A stretch of DNA of 64,000 nucleotides from Mycolicibacterium baixiangningiae (GCF_016313185.1 NZ_CP066218.1:5828001-5892000), one strand, 5' to 3'. Shown: positions 26,545 to 35,674, counted from the first letter of the stretch. A program made the numbers and translations. The notes: a model not told the origin generated them from the letters alone.

Positions 26545-27233
26545 ATGACGGCTCCAGAGTTGACGTTGACGACGTCGCCGGTGCTGAACGTCGCGTCGCA
26601 CACCAGGTATTCGACGCAGCGCGCAACCTCCTGCGGTGTGGTCAGCCGCCGCAAAGGTAGCGAGTTGAGGTATTCCGGTGTGCGACAGGGATTATCGGCG
26701 GCCAGCAGGGGCGTGTCGGTCGGGCCGGGCGCTACCGCGTTGACCCGCACACCACGGGCGGCCACCTCGGCGGCCAGGCTGCGGACCACGCCGATGACCG
26801 CGCCCTTGGCCGCCGCATAGTGCGCGTCGTCCTCCCCGCCACCGACGGCCAGCTCGCTGGCGACCGCCACCAGGGTGCCGCGGCTCTCCAGCAGGTCGGG
26901 CAGGCAGGCCCGCGCGACGTTGACCAGCCCGCCGAGGTGCACGCGCAGCATCGTGTGCCACGCCTCGCGGGTGATGTCGGCGACCGGGACCATCTCGTAG
27001 TGGCCGGCGGAGTTCACCACCGCACTGATCGGGCCGAGCCGGTCCCGCAGTTCGGCGACCGCAGCCGCGACCGCACGCCCGTCCGAGATGTCCACGGCGA
27101 CAGAGTGTTCGATGTTGGGTGCTGGGTTGCGGTCCAGACAGCCGACGGAGTATCCGCGCCGAGTCAGCGCGGTGACGACCGCGGCGCCGATACCGCTGGC
27201 GCCGCCGGTGACCAGAGCTACGGGGTTACTCAT
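26541..27233 (-). CDS. Short-chain dehydrogenase/reductase
   Basis: The 230-residue SDR shows TGGASGIGAAVVTALTRRG at the N-terminus, AVVNSAGHYE as the NNAG-type motif, and HYAAAKGAVIGV with the catalytic Tyr-x-x-x-Lys. An acidic residue after the second strand (CLDRNP) suggests NAD preference. It starts 4 nt inside the end of the permease gene. It is less than 40 per cent alike by eye to the adjacent SDR, so the two probably do different steps. Confidence 0.9.
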   Translation of the reverse strand: MSNPVALVTGGASGIGAAVVTALTRRGYSVGCLDRNPAPNIEHSVAVDISDGRAVAAAVAELRDRLGPISAVVNSAGHYEMVPVADITREAWHTMLRVHLGGLVNVARACLPDLLESRGTLVAVASELAVGGGEDDAHYAAAKGAVIGVVRSLAAEVAARGVRVNAVAPGPTDTPLLAADNPCRTPEYLNSLPLRRLTTPQEVARCVEYLVCDATFSTGDVVNVNSGAVI

Positions 27234-28696
27234 GGGCGGTCGGCCAGTTCGTCCTCGGCCTCGATGTCATCGATCACCGAGGTCGCCACGATGTGCGACC
27301 GCACCGACGCGAAGATGGCCGCGCCGAGCAGGAACAACACCGCGATGCCGATCCATACCGACCAGTCGAGATAGCGCTGCTCGAAGGCGACACGCGGCCA
27401 GGCGATGTTGATGAACTGCAGCACCGCCCACACCACGGCCGTCGCCGCGACCGGCAGCGTCCACGCGCCGAGCGAGAAGCGGGCGGGCGTCCACTGGCGG
27501 CGCACCAGCACCACCAGGAAACCGATCAGCGGGAACAGGAATGCCAGGTAGAAGCCCCCGGAGGTGAAGTTCACCATCAGCGTGTACACATCGTTGGCGA
27601 CAATGCTCAGGGCGAACAGCGCCGCGCCGACCACGGTGGTGATCAGGATCGCGACCGTCGGGATGCGGGCCTGGCCGCGCAGCCGCGCGAGGGCACCCGA
27701 CGCCGGTAACGCACCGTCGCGCGCATAGGCCCAGATGACCCGCGAGGCGGACGTCTGCAGCGCCAGGAAGCTGGCCAGGAAGCCGATGACGAAAAGCAAC
27801 TGCACCGGTTTGGCGATGCCTGCGCCCAGCGCGTCGGTCAGGGTGTCGTACACCGGGTCGGCAACGCTGCCCTCGGCGACCGCATCGAGATCCGGGATCG
27901 CCAGGATGATCGCCAGGCTGGAGTAGCCCACCACGAGCGCGATGAACGTCAGCGAGAACAGCACGGCCTTGGGCAGGTGGCGCCGCGGCTCGTGCACCTC
28001 CTCAGCGATGGAGCCGGCGCTTTCGAAGCCGACGAACGAGAAACCGATGAACGCCACCGCCAGCAGGAAAGGCCCGGACAGGTAGGCGAAGAAGTCGACG
28101 TCGGGCCCGCCCCCAGTGAAGAGCACCGACAGCGAGTTCTGGCGGTGGAACAGCAGCAGCCAGGTGCCGAGCCCGACCGAGCCGATCACCTCGGCGATGA
28201 TGCTGGCCGTCATGAACGCCTTGAGCGCGCCACGGCCGATCAGGTTGACCCCGGTGCCGCCCAGCAGGATGACCAGGGCGATCAGCGCGAGTGTCCCGCC
28301 GGAGGGTTCCTCCAGCCCGATGATGTTGGCGATGAAGCCCGCCGCACCGAGCGCGACGGTGGCCATGGCGATCACCAGCGTCCACATGTACGCCCAGCCG
28401 GCGAACCAGCCGTAGCCGTTGCCGAGCAGCCGCCGCGACCACTGGTAGATCGAACCTTCCAGCGGCCAGCGCGACACCAGCTGGGCGAAGACGAGCGCGA
28501 CGAGGAACTGGCCGCCGAACACCAGCAGGAAGCCCCACCAGAAACTCGGCCCGGCCGCCGAGAGCGCCAGGCCGAAGATGGCGTACAGCGCGACGATCGG
28601 TGAGATGAAGGCGAACGCGAACGCGAACGCCGACCACAGCGAGAACTCCCGGCGCAGCTGTTGGGGCTGCTCCACGGGGCTGATGGGTGACGACAT
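27230..28696 (-). CDS. APC-family amino acid/polyamine permease
   Basis: The 488-residue membrane protein has about 12 hydrophobic segments and APC-family features: FSLWSAFAFAFAFISPIVAL near the N-terminus, QLVSRWPLEGSIYQWSRRLL and GFESAGSIAEEVHEPRRHLP. This group imports amino acids, GABA, putrescine and similar amines by secondary transport. I chose ATG 28696; the longer frame to 28837 overlaps the divergent regulator gene. It is the first gene of the PucR-divergent operon and is therefore the likely uptake step for the guanidino compound handled downstream. Confidence 0.9.
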   Translation of the reverse strand: MSSPISPVEQPQQLRREFSLWSAFAFAFAFISPIVALYAIFGLALSAAGPSFWWGFLLVFGGQFLVALVFAQLVSRWPLEGSIYQWSRRLLGNGYGWFAGWAYMWTLVIAMATVALGAAGFIANIIGLEEPSGGTLALIALVILLGGTGVNLIGRGALKAFMTASIIAEVIGSVGLGTWLLLFHRQNSLSVLFTGGGPDVDFFAYLSGPFLLAVAFIGFSFVGFESAGSIAEEVHEPRRHLPKAVLFSLTFIALVVGYSSLAIILAIPDLDAVAEGSVADPVYDTLTDALGAGIAKPVQLLFVIGFLASFLALQTSASRVIWAYARDGALPASGALARLRGQARIPTVAILITTVVGAALFALSIVANDVYTLMVNFTSGGFYLAFLFPLIGFLVVLVRRQWTPARFSLGAWTLPVAATAVVWAVLQFINIAWPRVAFEQRYLDWSVWIGIAVLFLLGAAIFASVRSHIVATSVIDDIEAEDELADRP

Positions 28697-28776
28697 GTGC
28701 TGACTATCACGCCAGGTCAGCGCGTACGCCAGGCAATGTGCCGAACACGCAGCGATTCCACCGGGTGACCGCGCCG

Positions 28777-28839
28777 CATTGGACGATCGCACAACGCCGA
28801 CCCGCGTTGATATGACAGTGGCGTTACGCTCGTCCAATG
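28777..28839. promoter_or_regulatory. Inverted repeat between permease and pucR-like gene
   Basis: The arms CATTGGACGATCG (28777-28789) and CGCTCGTCCAATG (28827-28839) are complementary at 12 of 13 positions and are 50 bp apart start to start, close to five helical turns. The right arm covers the start codon of the divergent PucR-type gene. This fits a dimeric regulator that controls both directions and represses its own gene. Confidence 0.5.
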
Positions 28840-30249
28840 ATGGCGCCGCTGCCGGGCGTTCCGGCGGAGCCCGCGACCGGCTCCACCGACGGAGGAACCC
28901 CCACCCTGCGCGCCGTGGTCGACGCGTTGCGGCTGGGGCTCGCCGTCCCCGACGTCGCCTCGGGCCACCTCGACCGGCCCATCAGCTGGGCGCACATCAC
29001 CGAGATGCGCGATCCGTCGCGGTATCTACGCGGCGGCGAGTTGGTGTGCACGGTGGGCCTGAGCCTGCAGACCCCGCAGGATTGCCGGACCTTCGCCGAC
29101 GCGTTGGCGAACGCGGCCGCGGCCGGCGTGTGTTTCGGTATCGGCGACGGCCACGACGAGGTGCCCGCCGCCCTGCTCGACCAGTGCCGGCGCCACGGCC
29201 TGCCGGTGCTCGTCGCGTCGCCGAGCGTGCCGTTCAGCGACGTCAGCCGGTTCATCGCGGAATACGAGCTCGGTTCGGAGATCGCCGTGGCACGCGCCAC
29301 GAATGCGCTGGTGCCGGAGCTGCTGTCGGCGCTGCGGCGGCATGCGTCAGCGCGTGAACTCCTCGATACCGCCGGGCAGCTTCTCGGGTGTTACTTCCTG
29401 CTCGCCCCGGACGGGGAAGCCGAGCCGGCGACGGTGTCGGTCGACGTGCCGGGTGTGGGCAGCCTGGGCTGGATGGGCGGTGGCGACCCGCCGGAGCCGG
29501 CACTGCTCGACCTGATCGCGCGGTTCGTGCGCGCCACCCAGGGGGAACGGGACGTCGAGTCGGCGCTCGCGCGCGAACGCGTCGGTCAACTCCTGTCGCT
29601 CGTCGAGCGACGGATGCTGCTGCCCGACGCCCTGGGTCAGCTGCTGGACTGGCCGGGGTTCGCAGCAGGCGAGGTCACGTGTTCGGCGTGGCCGGCCGGG
29701 GCGGGTGCACTGCTGTCGATGGCGTTCCCGGAGGCGTTGGTCGGCGACGCGCCCGATCTGTGCCTGATGGTCACCACGCAGTCGCTCGACGTGACCGACG
29801 ACTTGTCCTTGCCCTCGGGGCATTCCGCGATGGTTCCGCTGACGGAGGTCGGTTCGGCCATCGGCCAGGCGCGCATCGCCCTTGATCTGGCTCAGCGCCG
29901 CGGCCGTCGCGTCGGACCCGATCAGTTGAGCACGCTCGACAGCCTCCTCGACCAGCTCCCACCCGCCCAGCTCGCCCCCTTCCGCCAGCAGCTCATCGAT
30001 CCGCTCGCGGAGATGGACCGGCGGCGCGGTACGCAGCACGTGCGCACGCTGCGGGCATTCCTCTCCGCGAACGGTTCGCTCAGCGATACCGCCAAAGATC
30101 TGTATCTGCACACCAACACGGTGCGTCACCGACTGGCCCGCATTCTCGAACTCACGGGCCGAGACCCGTTGAACCGCAACGATCAATCGGCCTTCGCGAT
30201 CGGCCTGCACGCTGCTGACCGGGACGGCCGGCGGGCGTCGGCCGGCTGA
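28837..30249 (+). CDS. PucR-family transcriptional regulator
   Basis: The 470-residue protein starts with a PucR N-terminal domain (TLRAVVDALRLGLAVPDV, ISWAHITEMRDPSRYLRGGE) and ends with the PucR C-terminal HTH: LRTLRAFLSANGSLSDTAKD then LHTNTVRHRLARILELTG. PucR proteins sense nitrogen compounds such as purine breakdown products and activate catabolic genes. It is divergent from the permease-SDR-SDR-ureohydrolase-deacetylase operon across a 140-nt gap with an inverted repeat, so it most likely controls that operon. Start is ATG 28837 or the next ATG at 28840. Confidence 0.92.
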   Translation: MMAPLPGVPAEPATGSTDGGTPTLRAVVDALRLGLAVPDVASGHLDRPISWAHITEMRDPSRYLRGGELVCTVGLSLQTPQDCRTFADALANAAAAGVCFGIGDGHDEVPAALLDQCRRHGLPVLVASPSVPFSDVSRFIAEYELGSEIAVARATNALVPELLSALRRHASARELLDTAGQLLGCYFLLAPDGEAEPATVSVDVPGVGSLGWMGGGDPPEPALLDLIARFVRATQGERDVESALARERVGQLLSLVERRMLLPDALGQLLDWPGFAAGEVTCSAWPAGAGALLSMAFPEALVGDAPDLCLMVTTQSLDVTDDLSLPSGHSAMVPLTEVGSAIGQARIALDLAQRRGRRVGPDQLSTLDSLLDQLPPAQLAPFRQQLIDPLAEMDRRRGTQHVRTLRAFLSANGSLSDTAKDLYLHTNTVRHRLARILELTGRDPLNRNDQSAFAIGLHAADRDGRRASAG

Positions 30250-30387
30250 TCGTCAGAAGAGGTCGAGCGCGGACGCGCCGCGGCGATCGGCAACAGTTCA
30301 AACCACCGTGGGCAAAACCCGTGACGCCGCATGAGATCTCGACGAGCATGCGGAAGTCCCTGACAACCCTCTGGCTGGAGTCCCCGT

Positions 30388-31227
30388 ATGTCCGCGAGTA
30401 CCCCGGTCACACTCGACCGCGTCACCGACCAGGCATTCGCGGTGTCCTGCGAAGGTCTCGGCCGCGCATTCACCGGCGGCGACGGCGACATCCGGCCCGT
30501 CCTGCGCGATATCACCCTCGACATCGCACCGCGGGAGATCATCGCGATCCTCGGCGCCAGCGGCTGCGGTAAGTCCACGCTGCTGCGCATCGTCGCAGGT
30601 CTCGATACCCCGTCCGCAGGCGCAGTCCGCATCGACGCCACCCCGGTCAGGGCCTACGACCCGCGCTGCGCCGTCGGCTTCCAGGAGCCGCGCCTGCTGC
30701 CGTGGCGCACGCTCGCGCAGAACGTGGCGCTCGGACTGCCCAGGCACACACCGGCGGCGTCCCGCCGCGAGACCGTCGCCCACCTGCTCGAACTCGTCGG
30801 GCTCACCGAGTTCGCCGGCCACCGTCCACGGGAGGTGAGCGGCGGGATGGCGCAACGCACCTCGCTCGCGCGCGCACTGGCGCGCAATCCCGGTGTGCTG
30901 CTGCTCGACGAACCGTTCGGCGCACTCGACGCGCTCACCCGGATGAAGATGCAGGATCTGCTGCTCGACGTGCACGCGGCCGCCCCCGCGACGGTGCTGC
31001 TGGTCACCCATGACGTCGACGAGGCGCTGCAGTTGGCCGACCGGGTGATCCTGCTCGGCCGCGAGGACGGAGTGGCCGGCGCCACGATCCAGCAGACAGT
31101 CGTCGTCCCGGGACGCCGCCCGCGTGACCGCGGTTCGGCGGAGCTCGCCGAACTGCGCGGCCGCCTCCTCGACGGCCTCGGCGTCGATCGCCACGGCACC
31201 ACCACCACCTACGGAAGCAGAGTATGA
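30388..31227 (+). CDS. ABC transporter ATPase, nitrate/sulfonate/taurine type (SsuB-like)
   Basis: The 279-residue ATPase has Walker A GASGCGKST, the Q-loop VGFQEPRLLPWRTLAQNV that is typical of the SsuB/TauB/NrtD group, the signature EVSGGMAQRTSLARALARNP, Walker B LLLDEPFGALDALTR and the switch VTHDVDEAL. It begins a three-gene importer and overlaps the binding-protein gene by 4 nt. The 138-nt region before it (30250-30387) has no gene I can support. Confidence 0.92.
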   Translation: MSASTPVTLDRVTDQAFAVSCEGLGRAFTGGDGDIRPVLRDITLDIAPREIIAILGASGCGKSTLLRIVAGLDTPSAGAVRIDATPVRAYDPRCAVGFQEPRLLPWRTLAQNVALGLPRHTPAASRRETVAHLLELVGLTEFAGHRPREVSGGMAQRTSLARALARNPGVLLLDEPFGALDALTRMKMQDLLLDVHAAAPATVLLVTHDVDEALQLADRVILLGREDGVAGATIQQTVVVPGRRPRDRGSAELAELRGRLLDGLGVDRHGTTTTYGSRV

Positions 31228-32237
31228 AGGTCACCGCACTCAAGGCAGTCGTCGTCGCACTGGCCCTCCTACTCACCGGCTGCGTCTCCGGCGAGAACCA
31301 GAGCGCACCGTCGTCCACCGAGGACGGCAACGCGCTCGACGGTCAGGTGCTCGACATCGACTTCGCCACCTACAACCCGCTCAGCCTGATCATCAAAGAC
31401 CAGGGCTGGCTGGAAGCCCAAGGCGTGCAGGTCAACTGGGTTCAGTCGGCGGGATCGAACAAGGCCAACGAAGCCCTGCGGGCCGGCGCGATCGACGTCG
31501 GTTCCACCGCAGGCTCGGCCGCGCTCCTCGCCCGCTCGAACGGTTCGCCCATCCAGGTCATCGCGATCTACTCCCAGCCCGAATGGGCTGCGCTCGTTGC
31601 CCCCGAGGGCAGCGACATCACCACCGTCGAGCAGCTGCGCGGTAAGAACGTCGCGGCCACCAAGGGCACCGACCCGTACTTCTTCCTGCTGCAGGCATTG
31701 GAGGCGCACGGCCTCACCGCCGACGACGTGACCGTGCAGAACCTGCAGCACGCCGACGGCTGGGCCGCGCTCCAGAACGGATCGGTAGACGCGTGGGCCG
31801 GCCTCGACCCGATCATGGCAGGCGCCGAGCAGACGGGCGCGACACTCTTCTACCGCAACGTCGACCTCAACAGTTTCGGCTTCCTCAACGCCCGCGAGGA
31901 CTTCCTCGCCAACAAGCCGGAACTCGCCCAACTCGTCGTCGACTCCTACGCGGCCGCTGCGGCCTGGGCCGCCGAAAACCCCGACCAGACAGCGCAAATC
32001 CTCGCCGACGCGGCAGGCATCGACCTTCCCGTCGCGCAGAAGGTCATCCGTGAGCGTTCGAACCTCGACGTCGACCAGGTGCCCGGCTCCACCCAGCTCG
32101 CGGTGCTCGAGAAGATCGGGCCCATCTTCGTGGATCTCGGCGACGTGCCGAGCCAGCAGCAGGTCGACGACGCGCTCGGCTCCATCGTCAACGACACCTT
32201 CGTCCAGCAGGCCGATGCCGCCCGTATCCAGTCCTGA
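31224..32237 (+). CDS. ABC transporter lipoprotein binding protein (SsuA/NrtA-like)
   Basis: The 337-residue protein has a lipoprotein signal peptide with lipobox LLTGC at about residue 21. The mature part has the family fold markers: YNPLSLIIKDQGWLEAQGVQ, the QSAGSNKANEALRAGAIDVG segment, and LRGKNVAATKGTDPYFFLL. This group binds aliphatic sulfonates, taurine, nitrate, thiamine precursors or related small molecules. The ligand cannot be read from the sequence. It is placed between the ATPase and permease genes with overlaps on both sides. Confidence 0.9.
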   Translation: MKVTALKAVVVALALLLTGCVSGENQSAPSSTEDGNALDGQVLDIDFATYNPLSLIIKDQGWLEAQGVQVNWVQSAGSNKANEALRAGAIDVGSTAGSAALLARSNGSPIQVIAIYSQPEWAALVAPEGSDITTVEQLRGKNVAATKGTDPYFFLLQALEAHGLTADDVTVQNLQHADGWAALQNGSVDAWAGLDPIMAGAEQTGATLFYRNVDLNSFGFLNAREDFLANKPELAQLVVDSYAAAAAWAAENPDQTAQILADAAGIDLPVAQKVIRERSNLDVDQVPGSTQLAVLEKIGPIFVDLGDVPSQQQVDDALGSIVNDTFVQQADAARIQS

Positions 32238-33009
32238 GACGATATCCGATCTGACACAGCGCCGAGGCGTCCGTGTCGTCGGCGGCGCGCTGATCCCGCT
32301 ATTCATTCTCGGTGTGTGGCAGTGGGTTTCGACGAGCGGTCTGGTGGCGGCCTCCGTGCTGCCCTCCCCCACGATGGTGTGGCTTGCCGCCGTCGACCTC
32401 ACCGAGCGTGGGCTCTACGGGCACTACGTGGCGATCTCGACGCAGCGGGTGCTGGTGGGCTTCGCGTTCGGCGCGGCCATCGGGCTGGTGCTGGGCGCCG
32501 TCGTCGGCCTCTCCAGGCTGGGCAACATCCTGCTCGCGCCGACACTCGCTGGGGTGCGCGCCGTTCCGTCGCTCGCGTGGGTGCCGCTGCTGATCCTGTG
32601 GTTCGGCATCGGCGAGGAGTCGAAGATCATCCTGATCGCGATCGGCGCGTTCTTCCCCGTCTACACGATCGTGGGGGCGGCGCTGCGGCACGTCGACGGC
32701 CACCTTCTCGAGGCGAGCCGCGCGTTCGGGCTGCACGGGCTGCGGTTGTTCGCGACCGTGCAACTGCCGGCCGTCGTCCCGTCGACGGTCTCCGCGCTGC
32801 GCCTCGCGCTGGCCCAGTCGTGGCTGTTCCTCGTCGCGGCCGAACTCATCGCGAGCTCGATGGGCCTGGGCTTCCTACTGCTCGACTCGGGCCAGAACGG
32901 GCGCATCGACCGGATCTTCCTCGCGATCATCTCGCTGGCACTGCTCGGCAAGCTCACCGATTCGCTGCTCGGCCTGTTCGAGAAGTGGGCCATCGCAAAG
33001 TGGACGTGA
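32215..33009 (+). CDS. ABC transporter permease (SsuC-like)
   Basis: The 264-residue membrane protein has about six hydrophobic segments and the family loop LLEASRAFGLHGLRLFATVQ (EAA motif), preceded by GVRAVPSLAWVPLLILWFG and GEESKIILIAIGAFFPVYT, all typical of SsuC/TauC. ATG 32215 was chosen; it overlaps the end of the binding-protein gene by 23 nt, and the frame remains open further upstream as an overprint. It completes the importer. An amidase follows after 31 nt. Confidence 0.9.
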   Translation: MPPVSSPETISDLTQRRGVRVVGGALIPLFILGVWQWVSTSGLVAASVLPSPTMVWLAAVDLTERGLYGHYVAISTQRVLVGFAFGAAIGLVLGAVVGLSRLGNILLAPTLAGVRAVPSLAWVPLLILWFGIGEESKIILIAIGAFFPVYTIVGAALRHVDGHLLEASRAFGLHGLRLFATVQLPAVVPSTVSALRLALAQSWLFLVAAELIASSMGLGFLLLDSGQNGRIDRIFLAIISLALLGKLTDSLLGLFEKWAIAKWT

Positions 33010-33040
33010 CGTCCCGCCCCGCGGCGGAGGCACATACGGT

Positions 33041-34516
33041 TTGGGCGTGAACTTCGACGAATACCGCGCCCACGACGCGACCGGGCTGGCGAAGCTGGTC
33101 GCCGACAAGGAGGTGACGGCGGCGGAGCTGCTGGACGTCGCGAAGCAGCGGGCAGCCGCTGTCAATCCGCGGATCAACGCGATCGTGCGCGACATTCCGC
33201 CCGCACCGTCGGGTGAGCGCGGTGGCCCGTTTGCGGGTGTGCCGTTCCTGATCAAGGACCTCGCGCAGGATTACGCCGGTCTGTCCACCTCCGCGGGCTC
33301 GCGCGCCCTGATGTCGACACCGGTTGCCGAGCATGCGGCGGTGGTGCAGCGCTGGCTCGACGCCGGCCTGGCCATCTTCGGCAAGACCAACACCCCGGAG
33401 TTCGGGGCGAAGGGGATCACAGAGCCGGTCGCCTGGGGACCGGCGCGCAATCCGTGGGACCTGGCGCGGACGCCGGGTGGTTCGTCGGGTGGTTCGGCGG
33501 CGGCGGTGGCGGCCGGGATCGTGCCGTGTGCGGGGGCCAACGACGGAGGCGGGTCGATCCGGATTCCGGCGGCGTGCTGTGGACTGGTGGGCCTCAAACC
33601 GGGCCGCGGGCTCACTCCCTCGGGGCCGGCGACCGGCGAGTCCATGCACGGCGCGGCGGTGCAGGGCGTGGTGTCGAGGACGGTGCGCGACACCGCGGCC
33701 ATGCTCGATGTCCTCAGCGGTGGCGAGGCATGCGGTCCGTATGTGCCTGCCGTGCCGACCGAGTCCTTCGCGTCGAATGTGGGCGCCGATCCCGGGACAT
33801 TGCGGATCGGGGTGCGGGTTCCGTCGGCGATCACGCCGGTCCCTGATCCCGAGGCGTACGCCGCCGTAGCGGCCACCGTGCAGGCGCTGACCGATCTGGG
33901 TCACCACGTCGAGGAGCTTCCGGTCGCGCCGTTCGACGATGCCGCGCTCGCCCGCGATTTCCTGCTGACGTGGTTCGTCTACACCGCGTGGGAACTCGAT
34001 GAGGCCAAACGGGTTTCGGGCGCCGGTGACGAGGCGTTCGAGCGCGACACCCTGATCCTGGCGGCGCTCGGCCGGGCAACGAGCAGTGTGGCGTACGTCG
34101 ACGCCGTCCAGCGGCGCCACGAGCACACGCGCCGGCTGACCACCTTCTTCGAGTCCTACGACCTGCTGTTGACGCCCACGCTGGCGACTCCGCCTCCGAA
34201 GATCGGAGAATTCGACCTGCCCGTCGCGCTGCAGCACGCCTCCGACGTGCTCATCAAGACGCGCACCGCGCGATTGCTGCGCTACACCAAGATCGTGGAC
34301 GACATCGTGGACAAGAACCTCGGGTGGGTTCCGTACACGCAGCTCGCGAACTTGACTGGGCGACCGGCTATTTCACTGCCCCTGCACTGGACCGCCGACG
34401 GTCTGCCGCTGGGAGTCCAGTTCGTCGCGCCGCTGGCGGGCGAAGCGCTGCTCATCCGGCTGGCCGCACAACTCGAGCAGGCGCTGCCCTGGGCGGATCG
34501 CGTCGCGCCGATCTAA
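33041..34516 (+). CDS. Amidase-signature hydrolase, NylA-like
   Basis: The 491-residue enzyme has the triad lysine in LIKDLAQDYAG, the cis-serine in GGSSGGSAAAVAAG and the nucleophile in ANDGGGSIRIPA. Its strings GKTNTPEFGAKGITEP and RNPWDLARTPGG, and its length, match the subgroup of 6-aminohexanoate-cyclic-dimer hydrolase NylA (493 residues). It follows an SsuBAC-like importer by 31 nt, so the transporter and amidase may handle the same compound. The TTG at 33041 is spaced correctly from GGAGG (33026-33030); GTG 33047 is the alternative start. Confidence 0.9.
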   Translation: MGVNFDEYRAHDATGLAKLVADKEVTAAELLDVAKQRAAAVNPRINAIVRDIPPAPSGERGGPFAGVPFLIKDLAQDYAGLSTSAGSRALMSTPVAEHAAVVQRWLDAGLAIFGKTNTPEFGAKGITEPVAWGPARNPWDLARTPGGSSGGSAAAVAAGIVPCAGANDGGGSIRIPAACCGLVGLKPGRGLTPSGPATGESMHGAAVQGVVSRTVRDTAAMLDVLSGGEACGPYVPAVPTESFASNVGADPGTLRIGVRVPSAITPVPDPEAYAAVAATVQALTDLGHHVEELPVAPFDDAALARDFLLTWFVYTAWELDEAKRVSGAGDEAFERDTLILAALGRATSSVAYVDAVQRRHEHTRRLTTFFESYDLLLTPTLATPPPKIGEFDLPVALQHASDVLIKTRTARLLRYTKIVDDIVDKNLGWVPYTQLANLTGRPAISLPLHWTADGLPLGVQFVAPLAGEALLIRLAAQLEQALPWADRVAPI

Positions 34517-34523
34517 GGTTCGG

Positions 34524-35342
34524 CTAGTTGGGCTCGAACTGCTCGTCGCGCAGCCGGTCGAGCGCTCGCCCGTCGGTGAGCTCGTCACGATCCTCTGGAT
34601 GCCTCCAGTAGTGGCGCGTCATCCAGTACAAGGCAGCGCCACTGGATGCATAACGGTCGGCGTTCGGTACGACGACCTGCTTGGCGTCCTTCAGAGTGAA
34701 GACAATCGGATTACGGGCTTTTTTCTCCGCTTCGTCTGTGATGTCGACAATGTCAACCCAACACGCAGTTCGGGTACGGAACATATCGGCGTGCGTGATG
34801 CCGTCTATTCCAACCCGGAGAAACCCCGGCTCGCGACTGCGGAGCAGCGCAGCCAAGCTGATGGCACAGATCGCCAGAAGAGCGGCCATGAGGTACCGAG
34901 TGGCGCCACCACCCCCAGCGGCGGCAAAAGGTAGGTCGACGACTCCGCGTGCAACGAAGGCGAGATAACAGGTCGAGCCGACGATCCCGCCAAATAGAGC
35001 AACTCCATACGACCACGCGATGGAGGGGTTGAGCCGCACTGTCGTTCCCGAACTGCTCCAGCCGGCGTGACTCTCGGCTCTCGCCAGCAGGCTGATGGCG
35101 AGAGCCACGACCAATCCGCTGAAGAACAGCGCGAGCCCACCAGCGATCAAGGCGGCTAGCGGCGAGCTGTCCCGCAGTGCCACCACCGTTTGTGCGGCAC
35201 TGTACAGCGCCGCACCGATGCAGATCAGGAAGCCGACATATGCCAATGGCGACGGCCCTGTGACCCATTTGGGCGGGCCCGGCAGAGACCTCATGCGCCG
35301 CATAAGACGGTACCCACCTTGGTGCCGATCGTTTTCATCCAT
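34524..35342 (-). CDS. Four-helix membrane protein with C-terminal PH-like domain
   Basis: I do not recognise a named family. The 272-residue product has four hydrophobic segments at about 30-55, 60-86, 108-135 and 146-167, followed by a soluble C-terminal part. The tail (GFLRVGIDGITHADMFRTRT, then DIVDITDEAEKKARNPIVFT and VVVPNADRY) looks like the beta-rich PH-like module found in small actinobacterial membrane proteins. It overlaps the decayed DGPF gene by about 50 nt at its 5' end, so the ATG at 35303 may be the true start. It is convergent with the amidase, 7 nt apart. Confidence 0.65.
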   Translation of the reverse strand: MDENDRHQGGYRLMRRMRSLPGPPKWVTGPSPLAYVGFLICIGAALYSAAQTVVALRDSSPLAALIAGGLALFFSGLVVALAISLLARAESHAGWSSSGTTVRLNPSIAWSYGVALFGGIVGSTCYLAFVARGVVDLPFAAAGGGGATRYLMAALLAICAISLAALLRSREPGFLRVGIDGITHADMFRTRTACWVDIVDITDEAEKKARNPIVFTLKDAKQVVVPNADRYASSGAALYWMTRHYWRHPEDRDELTDGRALDRLRDEQFEPN

Positions 35343-35538
35343 TCGCCGGCGGCATAGCCGGCGCCGAAAGCAAGAGCGCGCCCGTACCAGTCACCGTCGA
35401 TGATCATGAAGCCCGCGATGAGATCCTTGGTTTCGGCAAACGGTCCGTCGGTCACCGGGGGCCTGCCCTCACCGTCGTCGCGGACCCACGCGCCGCAGGC
35501 GCGCCTCGGTAGTGCTTGAGGAAAGGGTACTTGGCCAT
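35291..35538 (-). pseudogene. Decayed YCII/DGPF-domain protein with internal deletion
   Basis: Intact relatives are about 115-125 residues and begin MAKY-L-LKHYRGAP and contain DGEGRPPVTDGPFAETKDLI. Here the start (MAKYPFLKHYRGAPA, from ATG 35538) is followed at once by a sequence that, in another reading frame, gives RDDGEGRPPVTDGPFAETKD and LIAGFMIIDGD. About 50-60 residues in the middle are missing and the frame has shifted. The C-terminal part is also diverged and lacks the usual EVRP end. DGPF proteins often accompany ECF sigma factors, none of which is present here. Confidence 0.7.
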
Positions 35539-35674
35539 CGCTTTCTCGCTCCAAAGTGGCGACCCTCGTTGGTCGCTCGCCACTGGGACGGAGCCATCAC
35601 GACATGCTCGTCCGGATCGCGGCCGGTGTCTCGGCGGGTGGTTATCACTGGACGCGATCGGGTAGAAGGTGAGC

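Noticed and set aside
30250..30387. Short open frame starting at 30321 before the SsuB-like gene, as a leader peptide
   Set aside because: It runs on as an arginine-rich shadow of the ATPase gene; no repeat, attenuator or riboswitch pattern could be supported.
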